Notes: generated by a model not told the origin, from the sequence alone. A stretch of DNA of 64,000 bases from Flavobacterium sp. W4I14 (GCA_030817875.1 JAUSZU010000001.1:5890001-5954000), one strand, 5' to 3'; positions 25,736 through 34,860 are shown, counted from the stretch's first letter. Numbers and translations: made by a program.

Positions 25736-26383
25736 TTAACTTTTATATGGGAAATTCCGTGATATTTTTCGCATCATCCGTTCTACCATATCATCGGTAG
25801 AGCTCATGATGGAATCGTCCATTGTTTTAAAGAAACGCCACATTAACTCTCCGTCCGCTCCATTGTTTATGGTTAAGAACATGGTGCCTGTTCCAGATTT
25901 CCCTCCAAAGCCACCAAATAAAACAGCTGAGGCGATTGCACCAGCTTCAGATTTAGTTTGCTCAGTTTCAAAACGTCCACCGATAACCGCATCAACACCA
26001 AGTATTTTGGCTAGTTCATCTTTGGTTGTTTCATCTAACTTACCTAAAACACCTGCTTTTTTTAATAAGATATTTGTTTTGTCAACATCCTGGAAAGTTA
26101 CGGTATAGTCAGAGGCTTTCCTTAACAAAAAGGTGTACATACTGGCCTGTATCGATCTTGCCATCGACTCTTCCTGGCTTTTGTTTGCTTCTGCGTTGAA
26201 GTTTTTTGGTTGTTTCCGGTAAGAAATTTTTACCTCGAAAGGCAAGATGGCTACAGTTTTTTGTGTTTTGATTGTTTCCTTTAGTTTCGGACTTTCAAAA
26301 ATTTGCTTCGAGCCTTCAAATTGTGCTTTGGTTAAAACCGTAAAGCAGCATAAGATAGCGAGCGTTAATAAGATTTTCTTCAT
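25736..26383 (-). CDS. Secreted protein resembling the CsgG/LpoB-type lipoprotein fold
   Basis: The ATG at 26383 gives 215 residues starting with a clean signal peptide (MKKILLTLAILCCFTVLTKAQ). A longer frame reaching 26470 would add 29 residues before it and is rejected. The mature part has KTVAILPFEVKI and later LAKILGVDAVIGGRFETEQ. This is a pair of elements found in CsgG-like and LpoB-like periplasmic proteins, a nucleotide-binding-like fold without enzymatic activity. No lipobox Cys follows the cleavage site. The function is not known and the gene appears monocistronic. Confidence 0.6.
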   Translation of the reverse strand: MKKILLTLAILCCFTVLTKAQFEGSKQIFESPKLKETIKTQKTVAILPFEVKISYRKQPKNFNAEANKSQEESMARSIQASMYTFLLRKASDYTVTFQDVDKTNILLKKAGVLGKLDETTKDELAKILGVDAVIGGRFETEQTKSEAGAIASAVLFGGFGGKSGTGTMFLTINNGADGELMWRFFKTMDDSIMSSTDDMVERMMRKISRNFPYKS

Positions 26384-26519
26384 TATTTGTTTGTTTAATT
26401 TTGTAGCGAATATAAAAATATCTTTTAATTGTATAATATAAATTTTACCTGAAGCTTTATGCTTAACCATTTTCGCGTTTTGTTTAACTTGCGCGAAATT
26501 TTAAATGCCAAAGGGATAA

Positions 26520-27863
26520 ATGGAGTGGAAATATTTACTTTCGAATAAGAGATACGGACAAGAACAATATGGTGCCAGCACAGATCGGGCACGGTCTGAT
26601 TTTCAGCGTGATTATGACCGGTTGATTTTTTCGTCTCCTTTTAGAAGATTGCAGAATAAAACCCAGGTTTTCCCATTGCCAGGAAGTGTTTTTGTACATA
26701 ACCGTTTAACACATAGTTTAGAGGTTGCAAGTGTGGCCCGCTCCATGGCTAATATTTTTTTAAAAAGTGTAGAAGAGCAACAACCGCAATTGATTAAAGA
26801 TGTTTCTCTAATTAACGAAGTAGGTAATATCGTAGCTGCCGCTGCACTGGCGCATGATTTGGGAAACCCAGCTTTTGGGCATTCGGGCGAAGCAGCTATT
26901 TCACGATATTTTACCGATGGCGATGGGAAAGTTTATCAGAAAGAAATGAACGAATCGCAATGGCACGATTTAATTAATTTTGAAGGTAATGCAAATGCCA
27001 TCCGGATTCTTACCCATCCATTAAAAGGAAAAGGCAACGATGCTTATGCGTTAACCTATTCTACTTTGGCTTCCATTGCAAAATATCCTTGCGCCTCAAT
27101 TGCGGGTAAACAAAAAGGAGTGCTGCACCGTAAGAAATACGGTTTCTTTCAATCAGAAGAAGAAACTTTTAAAAAGATCGCAGAAGAGCTCAATTTAGAG
27201 AAAGAAGAAAGCGAATACCTCATTTACAAGCGCCATCCTTTGGTTTATCTGGTAGAGGCCGCCGATGATATCTGCTACAGCATCATTGATTTGGAAGATG
27301 CACACCGTTTAAAGATACTTTCTTACGAAGAAGTTAAGCGTTATCTGCTGCCTTTTGCCAATTCTACCACCATCGAAGATCGTTTAAAAAATGATTATGA
27401 AGACGACGATGCAAAAATCGGTCTATTAAGGGCAAAAGCAATTAACACGCTAACCAACGAGTGCGCAGGTATATTTTTTAGGGAACAAGAAAAATTATTG
27501 AAAGGTGAGCTTAATCAAAGTTTAACCGATTTATTGCCCGAACCCTATATTTCTGCCTGGAAAGCAGTAGAAAAAATTTCTGTTGAGCGTATCTACAATT
27601 TCTCATCGGTTATACAGAAAGAGGTTGCCGGTTACAAAATTATGGCCGGTTTATTAGAAGAGTTTGTTCCTGCGCTTATTCATAACAATACACACTATTA
27701 TAAAAAACTGGTTAAACTTATTCCTAAACAATATCATACCGATTTGACTGATATTTATTCTATCATACAGAGCGTATTGGATTTCGTTTCGGGTATGACC
27801 GATTTGTACGCAGTTGATCTATACCGCAATATAAAGGGAATATCTTTTCCTTCGGAAACCTAA
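26520..27863 (+). CDS. dgt: Deoxyguanosinetriphosphate triphosphohydrolase (dGTPase, HD domain)
   Basis: The 447-residue protein has the HD-domain metal site of the dGTPase family: H65 in NRLTHSLEVASVARSM, H112-D113 in ALAHDLGNPAFGHSGE, and a third acidic residue in LVEAADDICYSIIDLEDA (about 235-249). The N-terminal RSDFQRDYDRLIFSSPFRRLQNKTQV is the family's start signature. The enzyme splits dGTP or other dNTPs into the nucleoside and tripolyphosphate, helping control the dNTP pool. It is a stand-alone gene divergent from the CsgG-like gene. Confidence 0.95.
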   Translation: MEWKYLLSNKRYGQEQYGASTDRARSDFQRDYDRLIFSSPFRRLQNKTQVFPLPGSVFVHNRLTHSLEVASVARSMANIFLKSVEEQQPQLIKDVSLINEVGNIVAAAALAHDLGNPAFGHSGEAAISRYFTDGDGKVYQKEMNESQWHDLINFEGNANAIRILTHPLKGKGNDAYALTYSTLASIAKYPCASIAGKQKGVLHRKKYGFFQSEEETFKKIAEELNLEKEESEYLIYKRHPLVYLVEAADDICYSIIDLEDAHRLKILSYEEVKRYLLPFANSTTIEDRLKNDYEDDDAKIGLLRAKAINTLTNECAGIFFREQEKLLKGELNQSLTDLLPEPYISAWKAVEKISVERIYNFSSVIQKEVAGYKIMAGLLEEFVPALIHNNTHYYKKLVKLIPKQYHTDLTDIYSIIQSVLDFVSGMTDLYAVDLYRNIKGISFPSET

Positions 27864-28081
27864 ACATAATTTTCTGGCTTTACTTTTTATGTTCGATTAA
27901 TTACTGGTTCACGCTGTGTTTCTTCTGATTCGGCGGGCTAAATCCGCCTTAAATTAGGTGTTTGTGTAAAATTGTGAAATTAAATTTTATTTAAGTGATT
28001 GATTTGTAGTTCTTTAAAATCGTTTTAGTATCGGTGATTAGCTTTTGGTGTAAAGCGAATATAGTAACTTATACTAATTGC

Positions 28082-28089
28082 TAGATTTG
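28082..28089 (+). promoter_or_regulatory. Bacteroidota -7 box upstream of the collagen-like gene
   Basis: TAGATTTG fits TAnnTTTG and is 51 nt before the start codon. No -33 TTTG at the ideal distance is seen. The 277-nt gap from 27864 holds no gene. Confidence 0.35.
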
Positions 28090-28140
28090 ACCGTTAGGCT
28101 CCCTTTTTTACGCCTGATACTTTAGATCTCATCCCGATTC

Positions 28141-30285
28141 ATGAAAAAACTTTTGCTAATTGCTTTTTTAAGCATAGGGTTCACCTTAGCTGTTAAAGCG
28201 CAAACCCCACAACAATTTAACTATCAAGGAGCAGCAAGAAATGCCAATGGCACTCCACTGGCCAATAAAAATATAGCCCTGCGGATTAGTATTTTAGATG
28301 GATCCTCAACAGGAACCATTCAATACTCGGAAGTAAGAAATGTAATGACCAATGCTTTAGGTTTATATACATTAGCTATTGGGGCTACTGGTGCAAGTTC
28401 GGTTAGTGGCACAATTGCTGGGGTGACTTGGGCGAGTGGATTAAAGTTTGTTAAGGTCGAAATCGATCCTGATAACGGTACAAATTTTAGTTTGGCCGGA
28501 ACCGCACAATTGCTAAGTGTTCCATATGCCCTTTATGCTGCCAATGGACCAACCGGACCCAAAGGAGATCCGGGTGTAGCAGGTCCTGCTGGTGCACAAG
28601 GTATTGCAGGCGATGCAGGAGCAACTGGTGCTGCCGGTGCACAAGGAGCAGTAGGTGCAACAGGTCCACAAGGAGCGAAAGGAGATACAGGGGCAACGGG
28701 AGCTACCGGATTACAAGGTTTGCAGGGCATACCTGGCCTAAAAGGGGATAAGGGGGATAAAGGTGACATAGGCCCAGTTGGTCCATCAACCGGAATAGCT
28801 GGCGGCGATTTAACAGGGAATTATCCAAATCCTACAATCGCCAATCTTCAGGGGAAAACATTAAATGCCACTTCACCGATCAATAATCAGGTGCTTCTAT
28901 TTGATGGGACTGTATGGAAGCCGGTAACATTGGATGTGAGTCAATTGTCGGGCGCTAAAGCATTAATCTCAACTGATTTGAGTATTAGTGCTAATGGCGC
29001 TACTGCTTTATTGAAAGATGTAGTAGTTGATATCAACACGGGGGCGGTTAGCACACTTAAACTGGCAGATGGGGCAGTAACCTCTGTAAAAATTGGAAGT
29101 AAAGAAGTTAAAAACGTTAATATCGATGATGCCGCAGTAAATACACTACAGCTGGCTGATGGGTCGGTAGCTACACCAAAACTTGCTGATGCATCTGTTA
29201 CGATGGCTAAATTAACTACTGATGGGGTGAGCGATGCAAACAAAGTGTATATCACCAACGCAACAACGGGAAAACCCGAATTAATCAGCAGGACATTATT
29301 TGCAAATGCAAATGCCTGGGCATTAAAAGGGAATACTGGCAGCATGGATCAAAACAATAATTTCCTAGGTAATACAGACGACGTAGCCATCAACTTTCTG
29401 GTTAACGGTTTAAAATCTGGCCGTTTAGGTAATTCATCCGAAAACAATATTTCTTACGGTTATAAAACACTTACCGCGAATGTATCTGGCTTTTACAACA
29501 GTGCATTTGGACGCGAAGCATTATCTGTCAACATTTCAGGTTACGAAAACAGCGCTTTCGGTTACCTGGTGTTACAGCGCAGTTTTAGTGCGATCAACAA
29601 CAGCGGCTTTGGCTCGCAGGCATTAGCGATTAATACGGTAGGCTCCAATAACACTGCAATTGGCACGCATACGCTAATGGCCAACAGAACTGGTATATCA
29701 AACACAGCTATTGGAAGTTTGGCGCTTGAAGCCAGTAATGGCGACAATAATACGGCACTAGGTTACGCCGCCGGTTCGAAAAACAATGGGGCAGGGAATG
29801 TTTTCATCGGAAGCAATGCTGCTGCTAACAGCACAAATGCAAATAATACCTTAGTAGTCGCTAACTCCAGTACCTCATACCCACTAATCGCTGGCGATTT
29901 TGCAGCAAATGGTGGCGCATTAACCATTAATGGAACTGCCGCTGCATCTTCTGTAGCTTATGCACCAGCAAATGCAAGTACTTTAAACATCAATGGTTCT
30001 CTTGCAGCAAGTGTTTTAACCTATACTACAGCCGGAACCCTAACACTCGATGCCAGTCATTACACAGTCAGGATAAAAAATGCAGGTTTGGCGGTGAGTG
30101 TTAATCTCCCAACGGCCTCTGGCTGTAAAGGAAGGATTTATGTAATTGTGAAAGCTTTATCATCAGGTGATGTTACGTTAAACAATGCTGTTTTGTTGAA
30201 TGATGATTCTAGTGTAACCACCATTACAGGTGCAAAAACTTTCACCATTCAAAGCGATGGATCGGCGTGGATCTCTTTAAACTAA
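28141..30285 (+). CDS. Collagen-like, YadA-head-like repetitive surface protein
   Basis: The 714-residue protein begins with a signal peptide (MKKLLLIAFLSIGFTLAVKAQ) and a domain common to Bacteroidota collagen-like proteins (PQQFNYQGAARNANGTPLANK). A run of about 27 unbroken Gly-X-Y triplets (136-216, such as GPTGPKGDPGVAGPAG) is followed by a LADG(A/S)V repeat block (about 305-355). About eight head-type repeats of 16-24 residues come next (435-560, YNSAFGREAL, NTAIGSLAL, NTALGYAAG). Collagen and YadA-type repeats both form trimers, so a trimeric fibre is inferred. No classic T9SS C-terminal domain is visible. The next two genes encode a type B sorting-domain protein and a PorP/SprF protein. 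Confidence 0.8.
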   Translation: MKKLLLIAFLSIGFTLAVKAQTPQQFNYQGAARNANGTPLANKNIALRISILDGSSTGTIQYSEVRNVMTNALGLYTLAIGATGASSVSGTIAGVTWASGLKFVKVEIDPDNGTNFSLAGTAQLLSVPYALYAANGPTGPKGDPGVAGPAGAQGIAGDAGATGAAGAQGAVGATGPQGAKGDTGATGATGLQGLQGIPGLKGDKGDKGDIGPVGPSTGIAGGDLTGNYPNPTIANLQGKTLNATSPINNQVLLFDGTVWKPVTLDVSQLSGAKALISTDLSISANGATALLKDVVVDINTGAVSTLKLADGAVTSVKIGSKEVKNVNIDDAAVNTLQLADGSVATPKLADASVTMAKLTTDGVSDANKVYITNATTGKPELISRTLFANANAWALKGNTGSMDQNNNFLGNTDDVAINFLVNGLKSGRLGNSSENNISYGYKTLTANVSGFYNSAFGREALSVNISGYENSAFGYLVLQRSFSAINNSGFGSQALAINTVGSNNTAIGTHTLMANRTGISNTAIGSLALEASNGDNNTALGYAAGSKNNGAGNVFIGSNAAANSTNANNTLVVANSSTSYPLIAGDFAANGGALTINGTAAASSVAYAPANASTLNINGSLAASVLTYTTAGTLTLDASHYTVRIKNAGLAVSVNLPTASGCKGRIYVIVKALSSGDVTLNNAVLLNDDSSVTTITGAKTFTIQSDGSAWISLN

Positions 30286-30287
30286 AC

Positions 30288-30794
30288 ATGATGAGAAGAA
30301 TATCCTATTTGCTTGTTTTCTTTACTATGGTGTTTTTCTGGGGAAACGCAAACGCACAAAGTTTGCCTTATGTAGTGAATTCGGCCAGTGGCAGCGGTAA
30401 GATTAACAATCAATTATACGATTTTAGTATTGGTGAAATGGTACTGGTGCAAACTTTACAGGCTGCCAACACTACATTGACTCAAGGGTTTTTACAGCCT
30501 TTTCTGATTATACAGACCACAGCCGAGGTAGCCATTGTAAATAATATCCTTACTCCAAACGGAGACGGAAAAAACGATTTTTTTGTAGTTAAGGGTTTAG
30601 AAAAGTATCCTAACAACAAACTATCCATTTTTGATAGGGGAGGAAGGTTGATTTATACTACCCTAGGTTATCAAAACAACTGGGATGGTTATTTTAACGG
30701 AAAGCCGCTTACAGAAGATACTTATTATTATATGCTCGATTTGGGGGCAGATGGTTCTATTAAAGGTTTTATATCAATCCTATATAAAAAATAA
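30288..30794 (+). CDS. Gliding-motility-type C-terminal domain (CHU_C, T9SS type B) protein
   Basis: From the ATG at 30288 the protein has 168 residues, including a signal peptide (ISYLLVFFTMVFFWGNANAQ). A small domain (SLPYVVNSASGSG to QGFLQPF) is followed by the type B sorting domain: NILTPNGDGKNDFFVVKGL, YPNNKLSIFDRGGRLIY and NNWDGYFNGKPLTEDTYYYML. This domain directs export by the type IX system and is processed or attached through SprF/PorP partners. It sits 2 nt after the collagen-like gene and 4 nt before the PorP gene, a tight three-gene unit. Confidence 0.88.
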   Translation: MMRRISYLLVFFTMVFFWGNANAQSLPYVVNSASGSGKINNQLYDFSIGEMVLVQTLQAANTTLTQGFLQPFLIIQTTAEVAIVNNILTPNGDGKNDFFVVKGLEKYPNNKLSIFDRGGRLIYTTLGYQNNWDGYFNGKPLTEDTYYYMLDLGADGSIKGFISILYKK

Positions 30795-30798
30795 CAGC

Positions 30799-31686
30799 GT
30801 GAAAAAAATGAAATGTTATATGGCGGGGCTGTTGTTTTTGTTTGTTACACCAGCATTTGCCCAGCTTAATCCCATGGGGAGCATCTACTACCAGAACCAG
30901 TTTTTGGCTAACCCGGCAATGGCAGGTTTAGAAACCGGACTAAATTTAAATGCAGCATTTAAAACGCAGTGGGCGGGAGTAGATGGGGCACCAAAAATTC
31001 AGTATTTAACTGGCGACTATGGTTTGGCTAATAATAAAGTAGGTTTGGGCATTCTTTTTTACAATGAAGGAGCAGGTGCCATTAACCGTACCAGGGCAAC
31101 TGTAACTTATGCTTATCATTTGCCTTTAAATGGTGGGACTAACTTCTTGGATTTTGGTCTATCTGCCGGCATTATGAATGAGTGGATTGATTTTGGTAAA
31201 GCCAAAGGCGATTTAGACGACGATGTACTCAATAGCTTTAATGATCGTAGATTATATCTGGATGGCGATTTTGGAGTAGCTTACCGCTCCGATAAATTGA
31301 CACTACAGGCTGCTTTGCCTAATCTTAAACGGTTTTTTAAAAGAGATGTACTGCGAAACGTGGTAGACCGATCAATTTATTTTATCGCAGCCGGTTATAA
31401 ATTCACAACCGATAAAGTAATCAACAGTATTGAACCGAAATTGGTGTATAGAGGGGTGCAGAATTATGATGGTATTTTTGATGCCGGTGTAAATCTTCAG
31501 TTTTTAGAGAATAAGTTAATGCTTAACGGCATATATCATAGCACCAACAGTTTTACAGCTGGTTTTGGTGCAAACTACAAAAACCAATTTTCGGTTTTAT
31601 TCCAGTACACGACCAATACTTCAAAAATGCAGAGTTATAGCAATGGCGAATTTGAGGTGGGTTTGAAGTACAGTATCAAAAATTAA
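30799..31686 (+). CDS. PorP/SprF family type IX secretion system membrane protein
   Basis: The GTG at 30799 gives VKKMKCYMAGLL, with an ATG at 30808 as alternative. Either yields a signal peptide ending PAFAQ and about 290 residues. The family start is seen (PMGSIYYQNQFLANPAMAGLE), as are GLNLNAAFKTQWAGV and barrel-like strands ending GEFEVGLKYSIKN. PorP/SprF proteins are outer membrane partners of T9SS substrates with type B domains. The upstream neighbour carries such a domain, so the pair is a matched substrate/partner module. Confidence 0.9.
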   Translation: MKKMKCYMAGLLFLFVTPAFAQLNPMGSIYYQNQFLANPAMAGLETGLNLNAAFKTQWAGVDGAPKIQYLTGDYGLANNKVGLGILFYNEGAGAINRTRATVTYAYHLPLNGGTNFLDFGLSAGIMNEWIDFGKAKGDLDDDVLNSFNDRRLYLDGDFGVAYRSDKLTLQAALPNLKRFFKRDVLRNVVDRSIYFIAAGYKFTTDKVINSIEPKLVYRGVQNYDGIFDAGVNLQFLENKLMLNGIYHSTNSFTAGFGANYKNQFSVLFQYTTNTSKMQSYSNGEFEVGLKYSIKN

Positions 31687-31689
31687 GCT

Positions 31690-31740
31690 GTTATCGTCAT
31701 TTCGACAGAAGTGCAACGGAATGGAGAACCTACTGTTAAA
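31690..31740. repeat. Dispersed short repeat (gtcatttcgacagaagtg type)
   Basis: tcgtcatttcgacagaagtg followed by caacggaatggagaa resembles a widespread Bacteroidota extragenic repeat. The region 31687-32115 between convergent genes is filled with this and the two next repeats and has no gene. Confidence 0.4.
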
Positions 31741-31830
31741 TGTACCTACAGATTTATCCAATAATTTAATTATTTTTTTAAACCGTTGTTTTTTGGAAAG
31801 CAGTTGTGGTAGCTTTTGGGTAAGAGCAGT

Positions 31831-31972
31831 TCCCGCTCCCGCTTCTGCCGATGAAATATCGGCATCTCGCTTTGATCGGGTTTAGGTAGCCAAATGGTGC
31901 TGCTATAAGTGAAATAAACCCGACAGTAGCGAACACTGAACGCAGTGAGGTAAAGCGAATGGCGGGGCTAGC
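31831..31972. repeat. Dispersed palindromic repeat element, copy 2
   Basis: It starts tcccgctcccgctt and has a 7-bp hairpin (tgccgat-gaaat-atcggca, 31846-31864). It then has gatcgggtttagg, aaacccgacagtagcgaacac and the end agcgaatggcggggct. The order of parts matches copy 1 at 2518-2702. The middle part matches 60589-60630, and the end is found inverted at 62990. Confidence 0.75.
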
Positions 31973-32012
31973 GGAACCGAAGTACCACAAGCCCTGCTTT
32001 TCTAAAAAAAAA

Positions 32013-32091
32013 GTCATCCTGAGCCTGTCGAAGGACAAATATTTTTTGTTTTCAACTATTGAAAAGTCTTCGACAATCTCAGACTGACAGT
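32013..32091. repeat. Imperfect inverted repeat (gtcatcctgagcctgtcgaa type)
   Basis: The left arm, gtcatcctgagcctgtcgaa and three more bases, pairs imperfectly with a right arm ending cgacaatctcagactgac. It lies between convergent genes and could end both transcripts. This word is a widely spread extragenic repeat. Confidence 0.55.
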
Positions 32092-32115
32092 ATTGTATTT
32101 AATGACTAGTTTAGA

Positions 32116-32727
32116 CTACCTTCCCCGGCCATCATCCCATTTATTACGCTCGTCCTGCAGCTCACGGGCAAGTCTCATTTCTTTATCCTTTGCTTTTACT
32201 TTGTGTGCCTGAAATTCATCGGCCACTTCCTGGTAAAGCTCGGTTCTGTACTTCGCTTCGTGCCTTAATTTACCCGATTGGAAAATTACAAAGGCCAAAC
32301 CTACTCCAAGTACAATAATAATGGCCCAAACAATGGTATTATAGGTGCCTTTATTGAAGGATATGCCTAAAAATTTAATTTCATTAACAGCAGCGTTGGC
32401 ATTGGCCAGGGAACTTTCTTTTCCATTTACTTCGCCTTTTAAGCTCGAAATGTTATCAGCTTGTGCTTTAATTTCCTGACGGGCTTCCTGCAGCTGCTTG
32501 CGTTCTTTTCTTAGCGTATCACTAACACTTTTCCATAAGGACGATAACCGTGATGGATTGATCAGCCTCGCGCCGTTGAAGCTTTTAGATTTCTTTAACA
32601 TGAACTGATACTGGCCATTTAAAGATGGGTCGGTATTTTTCGTAGTGTCAGGTAAAGTTTGCCCAAAGGCAACGTTTAAAAATAGCATAGCGCCTAAAAA
32701 CAATAGGGTGTGTTTAATTTTCTGCAT
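32116..32727 (-). CDS. Membrane protein with signal peptide and coiled coils, unknown function
   Basis: The 203-residue protein has a signal peptide (KHTLLFLGAMLFLNVAFGQ) and a first coiled-coil region (about 65-110, LRKERKQLQEARQEIKAQAD). A transmembrane helix (TIVWAIIIVLGVGLAFVIFQ, about 128-150) is followed by a second charged helical region to the C terminus. It would have the first coil in the periplasm and the second in the cytosol. I recognise no family. It is monocistronic. Confidence 0.65.
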   Translation of the reverse strand: MQKIKHTLLFLGAMLFLNVAFGQTLPDTTKNTDPSLNGQYQFMLKKSKSFNGARLINPSRLSSLWKSVSDTLRKERKQLQEARQEIKAQADNISSLKGEVNGKESSLANANAAVNEIKFLGISFNKGTYNTIVWAIIIVLGVGLAFVIFQSGKLRHEAKYRTELYQEVADEFQAHKVKAKDKEMRLARELQDERNKWDDGRGR

Positions 32728-32887
32728 AGTTTAAATATAGGTGTTAGAATGTAAAACTACATTTTTATCTATTTTTCCGGTTAATAAATTTTGTTTAAGG
32801 TTTTGGCAAATCGATAAAATTGTTCTGGTTTAACATTCTAAATAACAATTTTATCTAAGTTTTATTATAAATTTATTTGCGATAGGT

Positions 32888-32895
32888 TACATTTG
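32888..32895 (+). promoter_or_regulatory. Bacteroidota -7 box before tyrA
   Basis: TACATTTG fits TAnnTTTG and is 4 nt before the ATG at 32900, implying a very short leader. Confidence 0.4.
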
Positions 32896-32899
32896 TTTC

Positions 32900-34156
32900 A
32901 TGCAAATAGGAATTATTGGTTTGGGCGATATGGGCAAATTGTATGCACTATCGTTCATAAACGCTGGTTATAAGGTATGTGGGGCAGATATGCCCTTACG
33001 TTTTACAGATTTAAAAAATGAGCTGGAACCTAAAGGAATCGAAGTTTTAATCGATGGCCATGAGGTTGCCCGTAAATCAGACTTTATTATCTATTGCGTT
33101 GAAGCCGAAAAAATTGATGAGGTGGTAGCTGCTTTTGCCCGCTCAACAAAATATGGCGCCATAGTTGCCGGGCAAACCTCGGTTAAACATCCGGAAATTG
33201 CCGCTTTCGAAAAACATCTTCCAGCGGATACCCAGATTGTAACCTGCCATTCTTTGCATGGTCCGGCATTTAGTCCGGAGGGTCAAACCCTCGTGGTGGT
33301 ACGTCACCGTGCTACCGATGCTGTTTATGCCAAAGCTTTAGAAATTTATAAATCTTTAAAATCGAACATTATTGAAATGGACGATTACAGGGAGCACGAC
33401 CGCATTGTGGCCGATACACAGGCAGTAACGCACATGGGGTTCGAAAGCATGGGCTCAGCATGGAAAAATGCGGGTTTTTTCCCCTGGGATAATCCGGCAT
33501 ATGCGGGTGGAATAGATAACGTGAAAATTTTGACCACGCTGAGAATTTTTAGTTACAAATCGCACATTTATGCTGGTTTGGCCATTTTAAATCCTTATGC
33601 CCAGAAACAGGTAAAATATTATGCGCAGGCCGAATCGGAACTGTTTAAGTTGATGATCTGCGAGAATGAGGCGGAGTTTAGGGAAAAGATTTATGCGGCC
33701 CGCGATTTCGTTTTTCATGAAAGCCGTTCGCTTTTACTGTTGGATGATAACATCATGAAAGAATTCAGCCTATCGGATGCCAGCCATAAACAGAAACCAA
33801 ATTCACATTTAAGTTTGCTGAGCATGGTATATGCCTGGTATAAAATGGGCGTAAACCCTTACGATAACCTGATCTGCCAAACGCCACCTTTTAAATTGAG
33901 GCTGGGCATTGCCGAATATCTTTTCAAAAATGAAGCAATGTTAGAGGAGTCGATTAATACTGCTTTATATGATAAATCTATCCGCGGAGATGATTTAGAA
34001 TTCCACACCGCGGTGCACGAATGGGCATCGATTATTGGCTATGGCGATTTAAAAGGTTACAAAGAACATTTCGAAGCGGCCAAATCATTCTTCGCCAACC
34101 GTTTAAATGATGGAAGAGATTTAAGTGCGGAAATGATTAAGCGATTAGGCAAGTAA
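32900..34156 (+). CDS. tyrA: Prephenate dehydrogenase, fungal TYR1-like type
   Basis: The 418-residue protein has an N-terminal Rossmann dinucleotide fold (GIIGLGDMG, residues 4-12) and the TyrA signature HSLHGPAFSPEGQ. A helical domain follows with ADTQAVTHMGFESMGSAW, HIYAGLAILNPYAQKQ, LLLLDDNIMKEFSLS and PNSHLSLLSMVYAWYKMG. From memory these blocks match yeast Tyr1 more closely than the usual bacterial TyrA. The enzyme turns prephenate into 4-hydroxyphenylpyruvate in tyrosine synthesis. There is no chorismate mutase or ACT domain. The next gene starts 9 nt later. Confidence 0.85.
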   Translation: MQIGIIGLGDMGKLYALSFINAGYKVCGADMPLRFTDLKNELEPKGIEVLIDGHEVARKSDFIIYCVEAEKIDEVVAAFARSTKYGAIVAGQTSVKHPEIAAFEKHLPADTQIVTCHSLHGPAFSPEGQTLVVVRHRATDAVYAKALEIYKSLKSNIIEMDDYREHDRIVADTQAVTHMGFESMGSAWKNAGFFPWDNPAYAGGIDNVKILTTLRIFSYKSHIYAGLAILNPYAQKQVKYYAQAESELFKLMICENEAEFREKIYAARDFVFHESRSLLLLDDNIMKEFSLSDASHKQKPNSHLSLLSMVYAWYKMGVNPYDNLICQTPPFKLRLGIAEYLFKNEAMLEESINTALYDKSIRGDDLEFHTAVHEWASIIGYGDLKGYKEHFEAAKSFFANRLNDGRDLSAEMIKRLGK

Positions 34157-34165
34157 CTATTAAGG

Positions 34166-34759
34166 ATGAAGATCATTCTGAATAAACCTGAGCTGGTTTC
34201 GTTGTTGCAACAACAATTAATAGAGATAGAAATACTTTGTGGGGAGTACGATAAAGGAACTGATGTTGTTATTCCATCAATTGCCGGAAAAATCGTCGTG
34301 ATTTTCCATAACTCCGATCAAGCAAAAGCATTGATGAGTCAGCTTAAATTAAGTCATCTTGATATGTATTGCAGTTCGGAGATTTACAATTCAAAAAGCC
34401 TCACCAACTTTATCGGTTTATTGAAATTGGCACATCGTACTGGAAAGGGGTGGGGCTATGCTGCCAGGTTAGACCATTCTGCTTTAAAAGCGGTAACACA
34501 GGAAAACTGGTGGAACAATAAAAAAATAATCGTCGATTCGGACGGAATTGCTTTTACGAGGGCTAAAATAATTAAATCATTAGCCAATACTGAGCCTTTG
34601 GTGTTAAATACTTCAGGCTGGACGGTTAAAGATGCCGAAGGCAACAAATCAACTATCGACCCAATACCCGAAACTGTTCGGCAAATTGCTTTCGAAGTAA
34701 TTGAAAGTTTTCGAGGTGTTGATTTAAATAAGGAAAGTAAACTTCATTACAAGTCATAG
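34166..34759 (+). CDS. Protein of unknown function downstream of tyrA
   Basis: The 197-residue protein has no signal peptide or membrane segment. It has features such as IIVDSDGIAFTRAKIIKSLANTEPL and NWWNNKKI, but I recognise no family. It begins 9 nt after tyrA, so the two are probably co-transcribed. No catalytic motif is evident. Confidence 0.65.
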   Translation: MKIILNKPELVSLLQQQLIEIEILCGEYDKGTDVVIPSIAGKIVVIFHNSDQAKALMSQLKLSHLDMYCSSEIYNSKSLTNFIGLLKLAHRTGKGWGYAARLDHSALKAVTQENWWNNKKIIVDSDGIAFTRAKIIKSLANTEPLVLNTSGWTVKDAEGNKSTIDPIPETVRQIAFEVIESFRGVDLNKESKLHYKS

Positions 34760-34760
34760 T

Positions 34761-34860
34761 TAATGATTGGATTTTGAATAAGTGAATTATTGAATGAGCA
34801 GATGTTATATTCACTCATTCATAACTCCGTCATTCAATCATTCATTGCTTCAAAATTCTA
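34761..34860. repeat. Word-repeat hairpin element (tgaatgag / ctcattca type)
   Basis: The left half has gattgga, ttttgaataagtgaatt and attgaatgag. The right half has ttcactcattc, attcaatcattcattg and caaaattc. The core pairs tgaatgag (34791-34798) with ctcattca (34814-34821). It is the second copy of the element at 3661-3776. Confidence 0.65.

Noticed and set aside
26384..26470. Longer start for the CsgG-like gene
   Set aside because: The added 29 residues precede a textbook signal peptide that starts at 26383.
28546..28790. Possible CRISPR-like or tandem repeat array and a Pro-rich antisense frame
   Set aside because: The repetition comes from Gly-X-Y codons of the collagen-like protein; units are 9 nt and have no spacers. 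The antisense frame is its shadow.
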